Shown here piece after piece: positions 1 through 8,910 of a stretch of 64,000 nucleotides of DNA; position 1 is the stretch's first letter; every line of letters starts with the position of its first letter. A program made the position numbers and the translations under genes. Location: contig NZ_LGHS01000072.1 in NCBI RefSeq assembly GCF_001202025.1, positions 62,001 to 126,000 of the forward strand, written 5' to 3'. The DNA is from Pseudorhodobacter aquimaris. Its GTDB lineage: Bacteria; Pseudomonadota; Alphaproteobacteria; Rhodobacterales; Rhodobacteraceae. The notes below the pieces were generated by a model that did not search any database, was not told where the DNA came from, and worked only from the letters and a program-made list of their open reading frames with translations.

Positions 1-798
1 GGGGGCCACCACCGCCGCCTCACAAGAGCGGTAGGCGTGCGTGATCAACAGCGCCCCCATAACCGAGGCGCAGCCGATCAACCCAAGGATGGGCATATCC
101 GCAATATCCGGCCATTCCCACGCGCGGGTCAGGAAGGCCAGCGAGGCATTGGCCTCACTCGCAAAGACCCCGCCGCCAAGGATCAGCCCGCTGATCGCAC
201 AAATCCCGATAAAGGTAAGCTGGATATAAACTGTCAAGGTCACCGCACTTTCTGTCGTCCCCAAACGGCGCGTCAGCATATGCAGCATCGCATAGCAAAA
301 GGCCGCAAAGAGTGGCAGCAACATCGCAGGATGGAATATCCCCGCCCCCGGCCGCAGCATCACGATCACACCCAAAAGCCCGACCCCGACCGCCGCCCAC
401 CGGCGCGGGCCGACCTTTTCGCCCAGCATCGGCACCGACAGGGCGGTGATCAGCAAGGGCGCGATGAAGAACAGCGCCACCGCCTCGGCCATCGGCATCA
501 CCGCCAACCCAAGGAAAAAGCACAGGTTAGAGGTCACGACGAAACTGCCGCGCAGCAGATGCATCCCCAAACGACGCGTCCGAAAGGCCGAAAACCCGCC
601 ATGCGATGGCACCACAAACAGTGACAAGACCGTCATTCCGATCAGCGACCGGATCAGCACGATCTGGTGCAAGGCATATCCCCCGCTCAGAAACTTGACC
701 GACGTGTCATTGATCGAGAAAAAGCAGGATGCCCCCATCGCACTGGCAATGCCAAGCAAGAGGATACGACGGTCGGGTGTGGCGCTTGCATAAGTCAT
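1..798 (-). CDS. DMT-superfamily (EamA) membrane transporter, C-terminus cut by window edge
   Basis: Reading the minus strand from an ATG at 798 gives 266 open codons that leave the window before any stop. The protein begins MTYASATPDRRILLLGIAS and continues as alternating hydrophobic segments, including a helix near FSINDTSVKFLSGGYALHQ and the typical EamA stretch AEAVALFFIAPLLITALSV followed by GEKVGPRRW. That pattern is characteristic of the ten-helix drug/metabolite exporters of the inner membrane. It lies 49 bp after the YaiI-like gene and is probably the last visible member of the same operon. The substrate cannot be told from sequence. Confidence 0.8.
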   Translation of the reverse strand, partial: MTYASATPDRRILLLGIASAMGASCFFSINDTSVKFLSGGYALHQIVLIRSLIGMTVLSLFVVPSHGGFSAFRTRRLGMHLLRGSFVVTSNLCFFLGLAVMPMAEAVALFFIAPLLITALSVPMLGEKVGPRRWAAVGVGLLGVIVMLRPGAGIFHPAMLLPLFAAFCYAMLHMLTRRLGTTESAVTLTVYIQLTFIGICAISGLILGGGVFASEANASLAFLTRAWEWPDIADMPILGLIGCASVMGALLITHAYRSCEAAVVAP

Positions 799-847
799 GC
801 CGACACTAGGCCGGTCCAGTTACGACCTGTCTATCCCGGTTGCGACA

Positions 848-1300
848 CTATCCGCGTTTTGCTGCCTGAACCACCCGTTCCAGCGCATCCAGAAACCGCG
901 AACGGTCCGCCTTGGAAAAGGGCTTGCCCCCGCCTTGGCGAAAGGGGTCGGCACTGCGCAGATCCTGCATCAGGTCGCGGGTCGCCAGAACCTGCCCGAT
1001 ATTGCGCGCATGCAACTCTTCTCCATTGTGTTTGAGGACTTTCGCGCCCCCCTGCACACAACGATCCGCAAGCGGGATATCGCCCGTGATCACCACATCC
1101 CCCGCGCCCGCATTATCCGCGATCCACTTATCCGCCTCATCCGGCCCGTCCGAAACAAAAACGCTGTCGACCAACGGGTTGGCTGAGGGACGGATCCCGC
1201 CGTTGGAGACAAGCACCATACGGATGCCGTGACGTGTGGCGACCTTTTCAGCTTCGGCCTTGACGGGGCAGGCATCGGCATCGATGTAAATCACGGTCAT
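848..1300 (-). CDS. YaiI/YqxD (DUF188) family protein
   Basis: This 150-residue protein starts [21 protein letters not shown] and contains the family-typical segments [13 protein letters not shown] and [22 protein letters not shown]. The length equals the usual length of the YaiI/YqxD family. The N-terminal DADACP and internal TGDIPLA motifs resemble a PIN-like nuclease fold, but no biochemical role is firmly established. The gene starts 6 bp after the S-formylglutathione hydrolase stop on the same strand, so the two are almost certainly cotranscribed. Confidence 0.88.
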   Translation of the reverse strand: MTVIYIDADACPVKAEAEKVATRHGIRMVLVSNGGIRPSANPLVDSVFVSDGPDEADKWIADNAGAGDVVITGDIPLADRCVQGGAKVLKHNGEELHARNIGQVLATRDLMQDLRSADPFRQGGGKPFSKADRSRFLDALERVVQAAKRG

Positions 1301-1306
1301 TGGGGG

Positions 1307-2137
1307 TTACGCATAAAGCGCCTCGGCGTGGAAGTTGATGTGGTCTTCCATAAAAGTCGACACAAAGAAGTAGCTGTGATCATAGCCCTTTTGCATCCTG
1401 AAAATCATGTTCTGACGCGCACTGACGGCTGCCTCGGCCAGAGCCTCGGGGCGCAGCAGCTCAAGAAACTGGTCCGAGCCGCCCTGATCAATCAGCATCG
1501 GCCCGTCAAAGCCGCGCTTCTTCATCAAAAGACAGGCGTCATGTGCGGCCCATTTCGCTTCATCCGCGCCCAGATAAGCGGTAAACTGCTTGCGGCCCCA
1601 GTCACTGGCGCTGGGGTTGGCAATCGGCGCAAAGGCAGAAACCGAGCGGAACCGCCCCGGAAAGGACATCGCAACGGTCAAGGCGCCATGCCCGCCCATC
1701 GAATGGCCCGTGATCGCCTGCCGCCCTTCGTCCAGCGGATAGGCGCTGAACACACGATGGGGCAGTTCCTCGGTGATGTAATCCCACATACGGAAATTCG
1801 GCGCCCAAGGGGCTTCGGTGGCGTTGACATAAAAGCCCGCGCCCTGCCCCAGATCATAGGCCTCGTCGTCCGCGATATTCGCACCGCGCGGGCTGGTATC
1901 GGGGAAAATCAGCGCCACTCCCTGCTGGGCGGCCCATGCCTGCGCGCCGGCCTTTTCCATCGCATTCTGATGCGTGCAGGTCAGGCCCGACAGATACCAG
2001 ACCACTGGAACCGGCTCATGCTCTGCCTCTTCGGGCAGGAACAGGCCGAATGTCATATCGCAACCGCAGGCCTCGGATGCATGGCTGTAAACGCCCTGAA
2101 CGCCGCCAAAAGCACGGTTTTCTGAAATGGTTTTCAT
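1307..2137 (-). CDS. fghA: S-formylglutathione hydrolase
   Basis: The protein hydrolyses S-formylglutathione to formate and glutathione, the second step of glutathione-dependent formaldehyde oxidation in the cytoplasm. The 276-residue esterase-D fold protein shows the nucleophile motif GHSMGG (Ser146), an acid region DQGGSDQFL around residues 217-225 and the catalytic His in GYDHSYFF (His254). The family-typical SGLTCTHQN motif is at residues 50-58. The start at 2137 was chosen because the upstream extension is a shadow of the neighbouring carrier gene. It lies 11 bp after the AEC carrier stop. The usual partner adhC is not next to it here. Confidence 0.95.
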   Translation of the reverse strand: MKTISENRAFGGVQGVYSHASEACGCDMTFGLFLPEEAEHEPVPVVWYLSGLTCTHQNAMEKAGAQAWAAQQGVALIFPDTSPRGANIADDEAYDLGQGAGFYVNATEAPWAPNFRMWDYITEELPHRVFSAYPLDEGRQAITGHSMGGHGALTVAMSFPGRFRSVSAFAPIANPSASDWGRKQFTAYLGADEAKWAAHDACLLMKKRGFDGPMLIDQGGSDQFLELLRPEALAEAAVSARQNMIFRMQKGYDHSYFFVSTFMEDHINFHAEALYA

Positions 2138-2148
2138 GTCTGTCCCCT

Positions 2149-3075
2149 TCAGCCCATTACAAGGGCCATCACGATGGTAACGGTCACGATGCTGACCGCC
2201 GTTGAAATCAGGATCGAGGCGGAAACACGCTGTGGTGCCACCCCGAAATGCTGCGCCAGAATGTAGACATTGCCCGCAACAGGCAAGGCCGCCGCCGCAA
2301 TCATTACGCCCGCCGCCTCCGCATCGACGTGAAAAATCACAATTGCCGCAAACGCCACCGCCGCCGGATGCAGCACCAGCTTGCAAAACGAAAGCCAGCC
2401 CGCCACTGCCAGCCGCTCGGCCGATTTGCCGGCCAGCGATGCGCCAATCGCAAAAAGCGCACCCGGCGTCGCAGCTCCGCCCAGCAAGGCCATGAAATCA
2501 TTGACAGGTTCTGGCACAGCCACGCCCGTAGTGGACCAGCACAGCCCCAGAGCCATCGAGACGATCATCGGGTTTTTCAGCAAGCCGATGGCCAGAACCT
2601 TGATCATCCCAAAGCTCATCCCGCCCTGCCGCATACCTGTGATGATCAATGTAATAATGGTTGAGAAAACAATCAGATCAATCGCAAGCACCATCAACAC
2701 CGGCCCCGCCGCTTGTGGTCCCATCAAGACCACCAACATCGGCACGCCCAGAAATCCGGTGTTGCCGATCACCGCGCATTGCGCCTCAACCGCCGCCTCC
2801 TCTACCGAGACCTTGCGCCAGCGCGCCACGCCAAAGGCCAGCGCGTAGACAACGGTGCAGCCCAACAAATAGGCCGCCACAAAGCGCGCATCCCAGACCT
2901 GGGCCAGCGACAGATTCGAGGCAAAGCGGAACAGCATCGCCGACAGCGCAAAGTAAAACACAAATTTCGTCAGCCAAGCGGTGGCCTCGGGCGTGAAAAA
3001 ACGCACGCGCGCGGCCCAATATCCAAGCCCGATCAGCGCGAAAAAGGGGAGCGTTTTAAGGAGGATGGGCAGCAT
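2149..3075 (-). CDS. AEC family (auxin efflux carrier-like) transporter
   Basis: The 308-residue inner-membrane protein begins MLPILLKTLPFFALIGLGYWAARVRFF and has about ten hydrophobic segments. It has the AEC signatures AVIGNTGFLGVPM in the first half and GVMIAAAALPVAGNVYILAQHFG in the second. Bacterial members export or import organic anions such as malate or malonate, but the substrate of this one is unknown. It is the first gene of a minus-strand operon with fghA, the YaiI-like gene and the DMT transporter. Being next to fghA does not prove a role in formaldehyde metabolism. Confidence 0.9.
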   Translation of the reverse strand: MLPILLKTLPFFALIGLGYWAARVRFFTPEATAWLTKFVFYFALSAMLFRFASNLSLAQVWDARFVAAYLLGCTVVYALAFGVARWRKVSVEEAAVEAQCAVIGNTGFLGVPMLVVLMGPQAAGPVLMVLAIDLIVFSTIITLIITGMRQGGMSFGMIKVLAIGLLKNPMIVSMALGLCWSTTGVAVPEPVNDFMALLGGAATPGALFAIGASLAGKSAERLAVAGWLSFCKLVLHPAAVAFAAIVIFHVDAEAAGVMIAAAALPVAGNVYILAQHFGVAPQRVSASILISTAVSIVTVTIVMALVMG

Positions 3076-3259
3076 CGATCACGGCTTTCACAACGGGCTG
3101 CCCTTAGGTTCCATGCCCCTGCAAAAGATGCAAGCCAAGACCCCGGTTTCTTTTTGTCCAGAACGATTCGGCCACATCACTCAAACACAGACGCAAAGCC
3201 CATGTTTTGCATGGGTGGGGCACTTCTTTCCATCACGGCATAATCAGGATTACGGTGCG

Positions 3260-3697
3260 CTATTCCGGCGCAAGCAAGCACCATGGTGGCGTTGATTGGC
3301 CCAACTTCCATTCAACCGCATATTTACGGGCCAGCAGTTCATCCGCCAATGAGAGCCATCGATCACTGCGAAACCTTTTTATATCGGCAACCACGCGGCC
3401 TGCAAATGCTCCTCGCTGCACATTTTCAAGGCGAACCAATTTCCCGACAGGATAGGTTTTTTCTACCCAATCCGTTACGGTCTTCTCAAATTCTACGCCG
3501 TTTGGGCACCCATCATTGGGGACGTCTGGCGCATCGATGCCCAACACTCGCACATGAACTTCTGCCGTCAAACCAGGCCAAATGCTTGCCGTGACTTCAA
3601 TCGTGTCACCATCAATAACCCGAACGACTTCGGCGTCATATGGACCGACATAGATACCAGTATCCGCGAGGATAGGCGATGAAAGGCAACACACCAA
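3260..3697 (-). pseudogene. thermonuclease-like (SNase domain) protein with damaged start
   Basis: Residues about 20-110 carry an SNase-like domain: EVVRVIDGDTIEVTA, then VHVRVLGIDAPDV, CPNGVEFEKTVTDWV and RGAFAGRVVADI. Such proteins are usually exported nucleases. The only start in the open frame is a TTG at 3697, which leaves a truncated signal peptide with no positive N-region. Upstream in frame are the codons for KPLVFSA, preceded by TAG at 3719-3721 where an ATG would be expected. No Shine-Dalgarno sequence is visible. The gene is therefore either silenced or started by an unusual codon. It stands alone, flanked by non-coding DNA of about 180-200 bp on each side. Confidence 0.6.
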
Positions 3698-3897
3698 AGC
3701 CGAGAATACAAGAGGTTTCTACGGGCAAACTTTAACAATCAAGACGCCAAGCTAGGCAAAATAGGTCCGCAGCTACAGGATTAGGTTGCATAGCATGACA
3801 GGTCGGCGCGGGTCAAAGCCTATCGCGTGGCCTCTCACGTTAAAAAACAATAGTAGCTCGCCACTTACAACGCTGCCTTTAAGCGTTCTAAGATTGC

Positions 3898-4812
3898 TCA
3901 TTCAGGGGAGTTCACGACGCCCATAAACTCGCGCCACTCCCCCTTGCTCATGCCAGAGGTTTCTTGTGTGACGGCCTCACCCTTCAGCATCCGGCGCACG
4001 CAATCAATCGCCTTGCCGCTGAGGGTGGCGCCGCCCATACGGTAATCCTCAAACGCACCAAAAGCGATCGGGACCCAATCGGCAACGACCTTACAGATCG
4101 CATCGGCATAGACGCGGATTTCATATTGGGCGTGAGCATCGGCGCGCAGGCGCAGGAAGTGGAAAAGGTTGTGCAGATCGACCTTCCAATACCATTGCGT
4201 ATAGATATTTGCGGGCAGGTTCATACGCGCCAGTTCACGCGCCAACCCTTGCTGCCCCTCTTGCGAGAGCATGGATTCGTAATGGTCATAGGCGGTGTTC
4301 GCATCGCGCTTGAGCATCTCCAGCACGCGGGCGGCTTCTTCGCCGGTCAGCACTTCACCGCGGCCTTGGTTGTTGACCACCGATTGTGCGGCAAGCTGTT
4401 CGGGCGCGGGGATATAGAACTCTCGGTCCAGAATCGAATAGCGGGCGGAATATTCATTCACATTCGCGGTGCGGTGGCGAATCCACTGGCGGGCAACAAA
4501 GACCGGCAGTTTGACGTGCAGTTTGATTTCGCACATCTCGAACGGCGTCGAATGCCAATGCCGCATCAAATAGCGGATCAGTCCCTCATCGTTGGACACA
4601 TGTTTGGTCCCTGCGCCATAAGACACACGCGCCGCCTGCACGATGGCGGCATCATCGCCCATATAGTCGATGACGCGGACAAACCCGTGATCGAGCACCT
4701 CATGCGCATGGTAAAGATGCGCCTCCATCCCTTCGGAAACTGCACGAAGCGTGGGCTTGGGGCTGGCGCGTTGCGCATCGATCTCGGCGCGCTGGTCGGG
4801 GGAAAGGGGCAT
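3898..4812 (-). CDS. thyX: FAD-dependent thymidylate synthase
   Basis: ThyX makes dTMP from dUMP using methylene-tetrahydrofolate, FAD and NADPH, independently of ThyA. The 304-residue protein has the ThyX signature [15 protein letters not shown] at residues 112-126, matching RHRxxSxNExSxRYS-type motifs except Ala in place of the first Ser. It also has the flanking [24 protein letters not shown] region. Length is at the upper end for proteobacterial ThyX. It is monocistronic on the minus strand, divergent from the lipoprotein gene. Confidence 0.95.
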   Translation of the reverse strand: MPLSPDQRAEIDAQRASPKPTLRAVSEGMEAHLYHAHEVLDHGFVRVIDYMGDDAAIVQAARVSYGAGTKHVSNDEGLIRYLMRHWHSTPFEMCEIKLHVKLPVFVARQWIRHRTANVNEYSARYSILDREFYIPAPEQLAAQSVVNNQGRGEVLTGEEAARVLEMLKRDANTAYDHYESMLSQEGQQGLARELARMNLPANIYTQWYWKVDLHNLFHFLRLRADAHAQYEIRVYADAICKVVADWVPIAFGAFEDYRMGGATLSGKAIDCVRRMLKGEAVTQETSGMSKGEWREFMGVVNSPE

Positions 4813-4997
4813 GGCAGGCCTCGTCTATGCTAGGGTTAATGTCACATATATGCGGCGTGGGCAAAGGGCAAGCGTTGGCGCGGAACCGACACCTAGGACC
4901 TGCAATCAAAACACCCATAGGTTGCGCGTCTTTTTTGCACCAACCACGGCGCAGCACGCGCGCTGTGATTGACAAAAATGGCATGGGGCAGGCATTG

Positions 4998-5039
4998 TTT
5001 TCTCAAAATAACCAATCGTTTTCTCAAAATAACCAATCG
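4998..5039 (+). repeat. perfect tandem duplication of a 21-bp unit upstream of the lipoprotein gene
   Basis: Two identical, directly adjacent copies of a 21-bp A/T-rich unit (beginning TTTTCTCAAAATAACC and ending AATCG) occupy 4998-5018 and 5019-5039, ending 9 bp before the lipoprotein ATG. A unit of two helical turns would place two copies of any bound protein on the same face. It may instead be a recent slip duplication in the 5' untranslated region. No coding function is visible. Confidence 0.9.
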
Positions 5040-5048
5040 AGTGGTGCA

Positions 5049-6095
5049 ATGAACATCAATATACTGGCGTCTTGTGCGCTTGCGTTGGGCCTTATGGGCT
5101 GTAGCGGAAACTCCCTGAACAACCCTTTGATTTTCCCCGAGGAAACACCGCCGGACGGCTCCACCGACGGGGGTGACGGCGATATAATCACGGCAAGCAG
5201 CCCGGTCGTTGTACCTGATGGGCTGGCCTTCAATCTGGCGAATGCAAAGATTATTCGCGGAACCGGCAGTAATCTTGACACAGTATTGGTGAACATCTCT
5301 GCATTGGATGCCACCCCGATCGAGGCCACATGGCAACGCCGTCCGGCACTTGATATTCCCGGTTATCAGGCCTTTGCGGTACAAGAAGACGCGCTTGACC
5401 GACTGTTTATCGGGCTTGCAGCGACCAGCGCGGATGGCTCTGCCAGTGCGGTTCTAGCGGGGGATGGGGGCCAGTTCGGCAGCTATTTTTCTGGTACGGA
5501 TTATTACCGCGAAGGGGGCTATACCCCACCCGATGCAACGGCCGAAGGCCCTGGCCGCGGGCAGGTTTCCTATACCGGGAAATACGCGGGCATGCTAAAC
5601 GGTGGCGCTGCGGGCGACGACCTGTTGCCCATCCCCGCCGGGCGCCCCACAGCACCCTCAGAGGCCCCCAATCAGGCCACACGGATCACCGGCGATGTTT
5701 TTGTGAACGCCAACTTTGCGGATGATATGGTCAATGGCATCGTCAAGAACCGCAATGCGATCGACCTCAGCATCACCTCGAATGTGAGCAGTGCGAATTA
5801 CAACGACGGGACCGGCGTCAGGCTTGAAGACCTGAACATGGAACCAACCGAGATTCTGGCAAATGGCACCTTTGAGGGAACCGTTGAACGCGGGCCTGTC
5901 AAAACTTCAGCTGGGACCTATGGTGGCGTATTTGGCGGCACGGATGCGTCAAGCATCGCGGGCGGGGTGCATTTAACGGATGTCCGCAATGGCGCAGGCG
6001 AAAAGATCACCGATGCAGTGGAGCGCGGTATCTTTGTGCTGGATCAATGCGGGTTGACGGCATCGGGCGGGGATTGCGTTGGCACCGCGCCATAA
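5049..6095 (+). CDS. surface lipoprotein, probable Slam substrate (TbpB-like barrel)
   Basis: The 348-residue protein starts MNINILASCALALGLMGC, giving a lipobox with Cys18 as the lipidated residue. A low-complexity Asp/Gly linker follows (residues about 35-45). The C-terminal half has short beta-strand repeats such as GTFEGTVERG, TYGGVFGGTDASSIAGGVHL and a terminal ERGIFVLDQC, which resemble the small barrel of transferrin-binding-protein-B-like surface lipoproteins. The next gene encodes a Slam-type exporter and overlaps its 3' end, so export to the outer leaflet is likely. The ligand is unknown; no TonB receptor or haem gene is adjacent. The start at 5049 is chosen for the signal peptide. 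Confidence 0.7.
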   Translation: MNINILASCALALGLMGCSGNSLNNPLIFPEETPPDGSTDGGDGDIITASSPVVVPDGLAFNLANAKIIRGTGSNLDTVLVNISALDATPIEATWQRRPALDIPGYQAFAVQEDALDRLFIGLAATSADGSASAVLAGDGGQFGSYFSGTDYYREGGYTPPDATAEGPGRGQVSYTGKYAGMLNGGAAGDDLLPIPAGRPTAPSEAPNQATRITGDVFVNANFADDMVNGIVKNRNAIDLSITSNVSSANYNDGTGVRLEDLNMEPTEILANGTFEGTVERGPVKTSAGTYGGVFGGTDASSIAGGVHLTDVRNGAGEKITDAVERGIFVLDQCGLTASGGDCVGTAP

Positions 6096-7472
6096 GGTCC
6101 CCCGGCTTTGGGCGGGATTGGTGGCGGCCAGCCTTTTGCTCGCCCCGATTGCCTATGCACAAGCGCCTGCGGGTTATACAAGCGTGTCCGCGGATGAGGC
6201 CCGAGTATTGGGGCTTCAGGCGATCCGTCATGGACGACCCGACATCGCGGCTCAGATCGCGACCAGCCTGCTGGCACAGGATAAAACCGACAGCTTCGCA
6301 CATTTCCTGATGGCCAACAGCCTGATGCGTATGGGCGACGGGAAAACCGCCGAACGGGCGGCGAAACGTTCCTACCGTTATGCCAAAACGCCCGAACAGT
6401 CGTATCAATCCGCCCATCTGGCCGCGGATCTTGCCTTTCAACGCGGTGCACTGACCACGGCCCAATGGTGGTTGCGCCAATCGGCCGAGGCCGCCCCTGA
6501 TGCGGGGCGCAAGAACACCTCTATCGCGCAGTTTCGTGCCGTCAAAGCCCGCAATCCGTGGCGGGTAAAGCTGGCCTTTTCGTTACGCCCTTCGGACAAT
6601 GTGAACAATGGCAGCACGGGGCAATACAACATCATCGACGGGCTGCCCGTGGTTGGCAGCCTAAGCGCGGATGCGCAGGCGGTAAAAGGCTTTGTGGCCG
6701 AGGCCGCCATCAACATGGGCTATCGTTTGCGGCAAAGCGCAAGCAGCGAAACGGTATTGGGGGCTGAAATCTCGACCAGACGGGTACATCTTGGTAAGGC
6801 CGAGAAGGCGCGGCTGGGCGGTGATCCGGGCTTTGGCTCCGACCGATTGGCCCTGTCGCTGCGCCAGGACTGGCAGGCGCAGGGCAGCAAGCATCGCTTT
6901 AGCGTAACGGGCACGGTGGGGCGGCAATCCTATCAAAGCAGCAACGACTACGGGTTTTATGGCGCGACCCTTGGGCATCGCACCGCGATCTCAGCCAACA
7001 GCTTGATCGACAGCGCCCTAGAGGCCGAACAGCGCCAAGGGCGCAATGGCCAGCGCGGCGACCGCAGCTTTGCCCTGCGCAGCACGCTTATCCACCAGCG
7101 CGACAACGCCGACCTGATCATGGCGAGCCTTTTGGCAAGCCGCCTTGACACCGCCGTTCAGGGGCGATCAGGCACCATGCTTGGCGCGCAGCTTGGATAC
7201 ACTTTGGCAAAACCGCTTGGGCCCGTCAGTATCGGCGGCACCTTGGGGTTTCAAAAAGCGCAGTTTGATGGCTACACGATTGCCGCAATCGAGGTGCCGG
7301 GCGGGCGGAGCGACAAGACCGGCTATGCCCAGCTTCAACTTCAGGTGAATGACATCAGCTATGCGGGCTTTACCCCCCAGTGCGCCTACGTCATCAGCGC
7401 ACAACCTCGAATGTCAGCCGGTTCGAGGTCAAGGAAACCTCGGTCACATTGGGGCTGGTTTCCAAGTTTTAG
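6079..7472 (+). pseudogene. Slam-like surface lipoprotein assembly modifier, frameshifted near the C-terminus
   Basis: A TTG start at 6079 (overlapping the lipoprotein stop by 17 bp) gives a signal peptide ending LLLAPIAYAQ. Residues about 35-150 are helical TPR-like repeats (ARVLGLQAIRHGRPDIAAQI, FAHFLMANSLMRMGDGKTA). From NPWRVKLAFSLRPSDNVNNG onward there is a beta-barrel pattern. This matches the Slam (DUF560) outer-membrane family. At the C6 run 7373-7378 the frame breaks. One more C would continue as PPVRLRHQRTTSNVSRFE to a barrel-like terminal Phe and TAG at 7470-7472, for 464 residues. As given, the frame reads on into the glyoxalase gene. This could be a sequencing error or a genuine loss. 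Confidence 0.7.
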
Positions 7473-7542
7473 CCGATTGCGCACGGGGTCGCATTTGGCG
7501 TATTCGGCCCTATACTTGGCACAGGCAAAAAAGGAGATACGG

Positions 7543-7971
7543 ATGTCGATCAAATATCTACACACGATGGTTCGCGTATTGGATCTGGAAAAAACCATGG
7601 CATTCTTCAACCTGCTCGGGCTGGAAGAAACCCGTCGGGTGGACAATGAAAAAGGGCGCTTTAGCCTGGTTTTCATGGCCCCTCCAGGCCAGCCGGAATG
7701 CCCCGTGGAACTGACTTATAACTGGGATGGCGATGACGCCTTGCCATCCGACAGCCGCCATTTCGGCCATCTGGCCTATGAGGTGGAAGATATCTATGCG
7801 ACCTGCGCCCATCTGGCGGCCAATGGTGTGGTGATTAATCGCCCGCCCCGCGACGGGCATATGGCCTTTGTGCGCAGCCCCGACAACATCTCTATCGAGC
7901 TGTTGCAAAAGGGTGAATCGCTGGCCCCGGCAGAACCTTGGGCGAGTGCGGAAAACATCGGGCACTGGTAA
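7543..7971 (+). CDS. gloA: VOC-family lactoylglutathione lyase (glyoxalase I)
   Basis: Glyoxalase I isomerises the methylglyoxal-glutathione hemithioacetal to lactoylglutathione. The 142-residue protein has a duplicated VOC fold: YLHTMVRVLDLEKTMAFFNLLG with the first metal-ligand His (residue 6), VELTYNWD, then FGHLAYEVEDIYA, and FVRSPDNISIELLQKG with the last metal-binding Glu. An AAGGAGA ribosome site at 7531-7537 fixes the ATG at 7543. It is 70 bp after the corrected end of the Slam gene and convergent with hisN. Confidence 0.9.
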   Translation: MSIKYLHTMVRVLDLEKTMAFFNLLGLEETRRVDNEKGRFSLVFMAPPGQPECPVELTYNWDGDDALPSDSRHFGHLAYEVEDIYATCAHLAANGVVINRPPRDGHMAFVRSPDNISIELLQKGESLAPAEPWASAENIGHW

Positions 7972-7979
7972 CGGACCGT

Positions 7980-8010
7980 CGGGCATCGGGTTTGTCAGAT
8001 CCGGTGCCCG
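7980..8010. terminator. bidirectional hairpin between convergent gloA and hisN
   Basis: CGGGCATCGG (7980-7989) pairs with CCGGTGCCCG (8001-8010) with one wobble, forming a 10-bp stem with an 11-nt loop in the 45-bp gap between two convergent genes. There is no T-tract, so terminator function is inferred from placement. Confidence 0.5.
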
Positions 8011-8016
8011 AACAAG

Positions 8017-8811
8017 TCAAGCGTTCAGATAGGCCATCGCCGCCGCGTGGATTTCGGGATTGGCCGCTGCCAGAACCTGCCCCCCTTGGCACGCCGACCC
8101 ACCCTGCCAATTGGTTACAACACCGCCTGCCGCCTCGATCACCGCGATCGGGGCCTGAACGTCATAGGTCTGCAACCCCGCTTCGATCACCAGATCAACC
8201 TGCCCCGCAGCCAAAAGCGCATAGCCGTAACAATCCATCCCATAGCGCACCAGACGCACCTGCCCTGCCACGCGGCGAAAGGCTTCACCCTCGGCGTCAT
8301 CCCCAACTTCTGGGAAGGTCGAAAGCAAGATCGCCTGCGACAGATCGGGCGTCGAACGGGTCCGCAGCACCGACGCCCCCATCGGGCCATTGACCAAGGC
8401 CCGCCCAAAGCCGCCCTCGAACCGTTCCTGGATATAGGGTTGGTCAATCAGCCCGTAAATCGGGCCATTCCCATCGGCGACCGAGATCAGAACCCCCCAA
8501 GTTGGTGTGCCGGACAAAAACCCGCGCGTGCCGTCAATGGGATCCAGCACCCAAGTCAAACCAGAGACCCCCGGTTTAAGGCCAAACTCCTCGCCCAGAA
8601 TAGCGTCGTCAGGGCGGCGGCGCGCCAGAATATCACGCATTGCGATTTCTGACTCACGATCCGCAATGGTGACCGGGTCAAAATGCGTTGCCTCTTTGGT
8701 ATCCGCCGTCAACCCTGGCTTGCGAAAATGCGCCAAAGTGGCGACCCGCGCTGCATCGGCCAAAGCCGCTGCGGTATGCCGGATATCTTCAACTTCGCTC
8801 TGTGTCAGCAT
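8017..8811 (-). CDS. hisN: histidinol-phosphatase, inositol-monophosphatase family
   Basis: HisN-type enzymes dephosphorylate histidinol phosphate in histidine synthesis. The 264-residue protein has the family metal-site motifs: GEEF (residues 73-76), DPIDGTRGF (90-98), and YDVQAPIAVIEAAGG near the C-terminus. The stretch AGQVDLVIEAGLQTYDV is typical of the HisN branch rather than SuhB. No other his gene is adjacent, so the exact substrate is inferred from family resemblance. It could be a more general phosphatase. Confidence 0.85.
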   Translation of the reverse strand: MLTQSEVEDIRHTAAALADAARVATLAHFRKPGLTADTKEATHFDPVTIADRESEIAMRDILARRRPDDAILGEEFGLKPGVSGLTWVLDPIDGTRGFLSGTPTWGVLISVADGNGPIYGLIDQPYIQERFEGGFGRALVNGPMGASVLRTRSTPDLSQAILLSTFPEVGDDAEGEAFRRVAGQVRLVRYGMDCYGYALLAAGQVDLVIEAGLQTYDVQAPIAVIEAAGGVVTNWQGGSACQGGQVLAAANPEIHAAAMAYLNA

Positions 8812-8910
8812 GATAGTTTTCTCCGCAAGGCTGCCCCAAGTTTATAGCCAAGGGGCGATAAACTTGCGCAGCGCTAGCGGCTAGACAGCATGCGGTCAAG
8901 AGGAAGGCGT

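Noticed and set aside
2138-2386. 83-residue N-terminal extension of FghA
   Set aside because: It is Gly/Cys-rich shadow of the AEC carrier gene; the standard FghA N-terminus starts at 2137.
6079-7971. A single 630-residue protein joining the Slam-like barrel to glyoxalase
   Set aside because: The join is produced by a frameshift at 7373-7378. Glyoxalase has its own ribosome site and ATG at 7543, and the barrel has a proper end in the adjacent frame.
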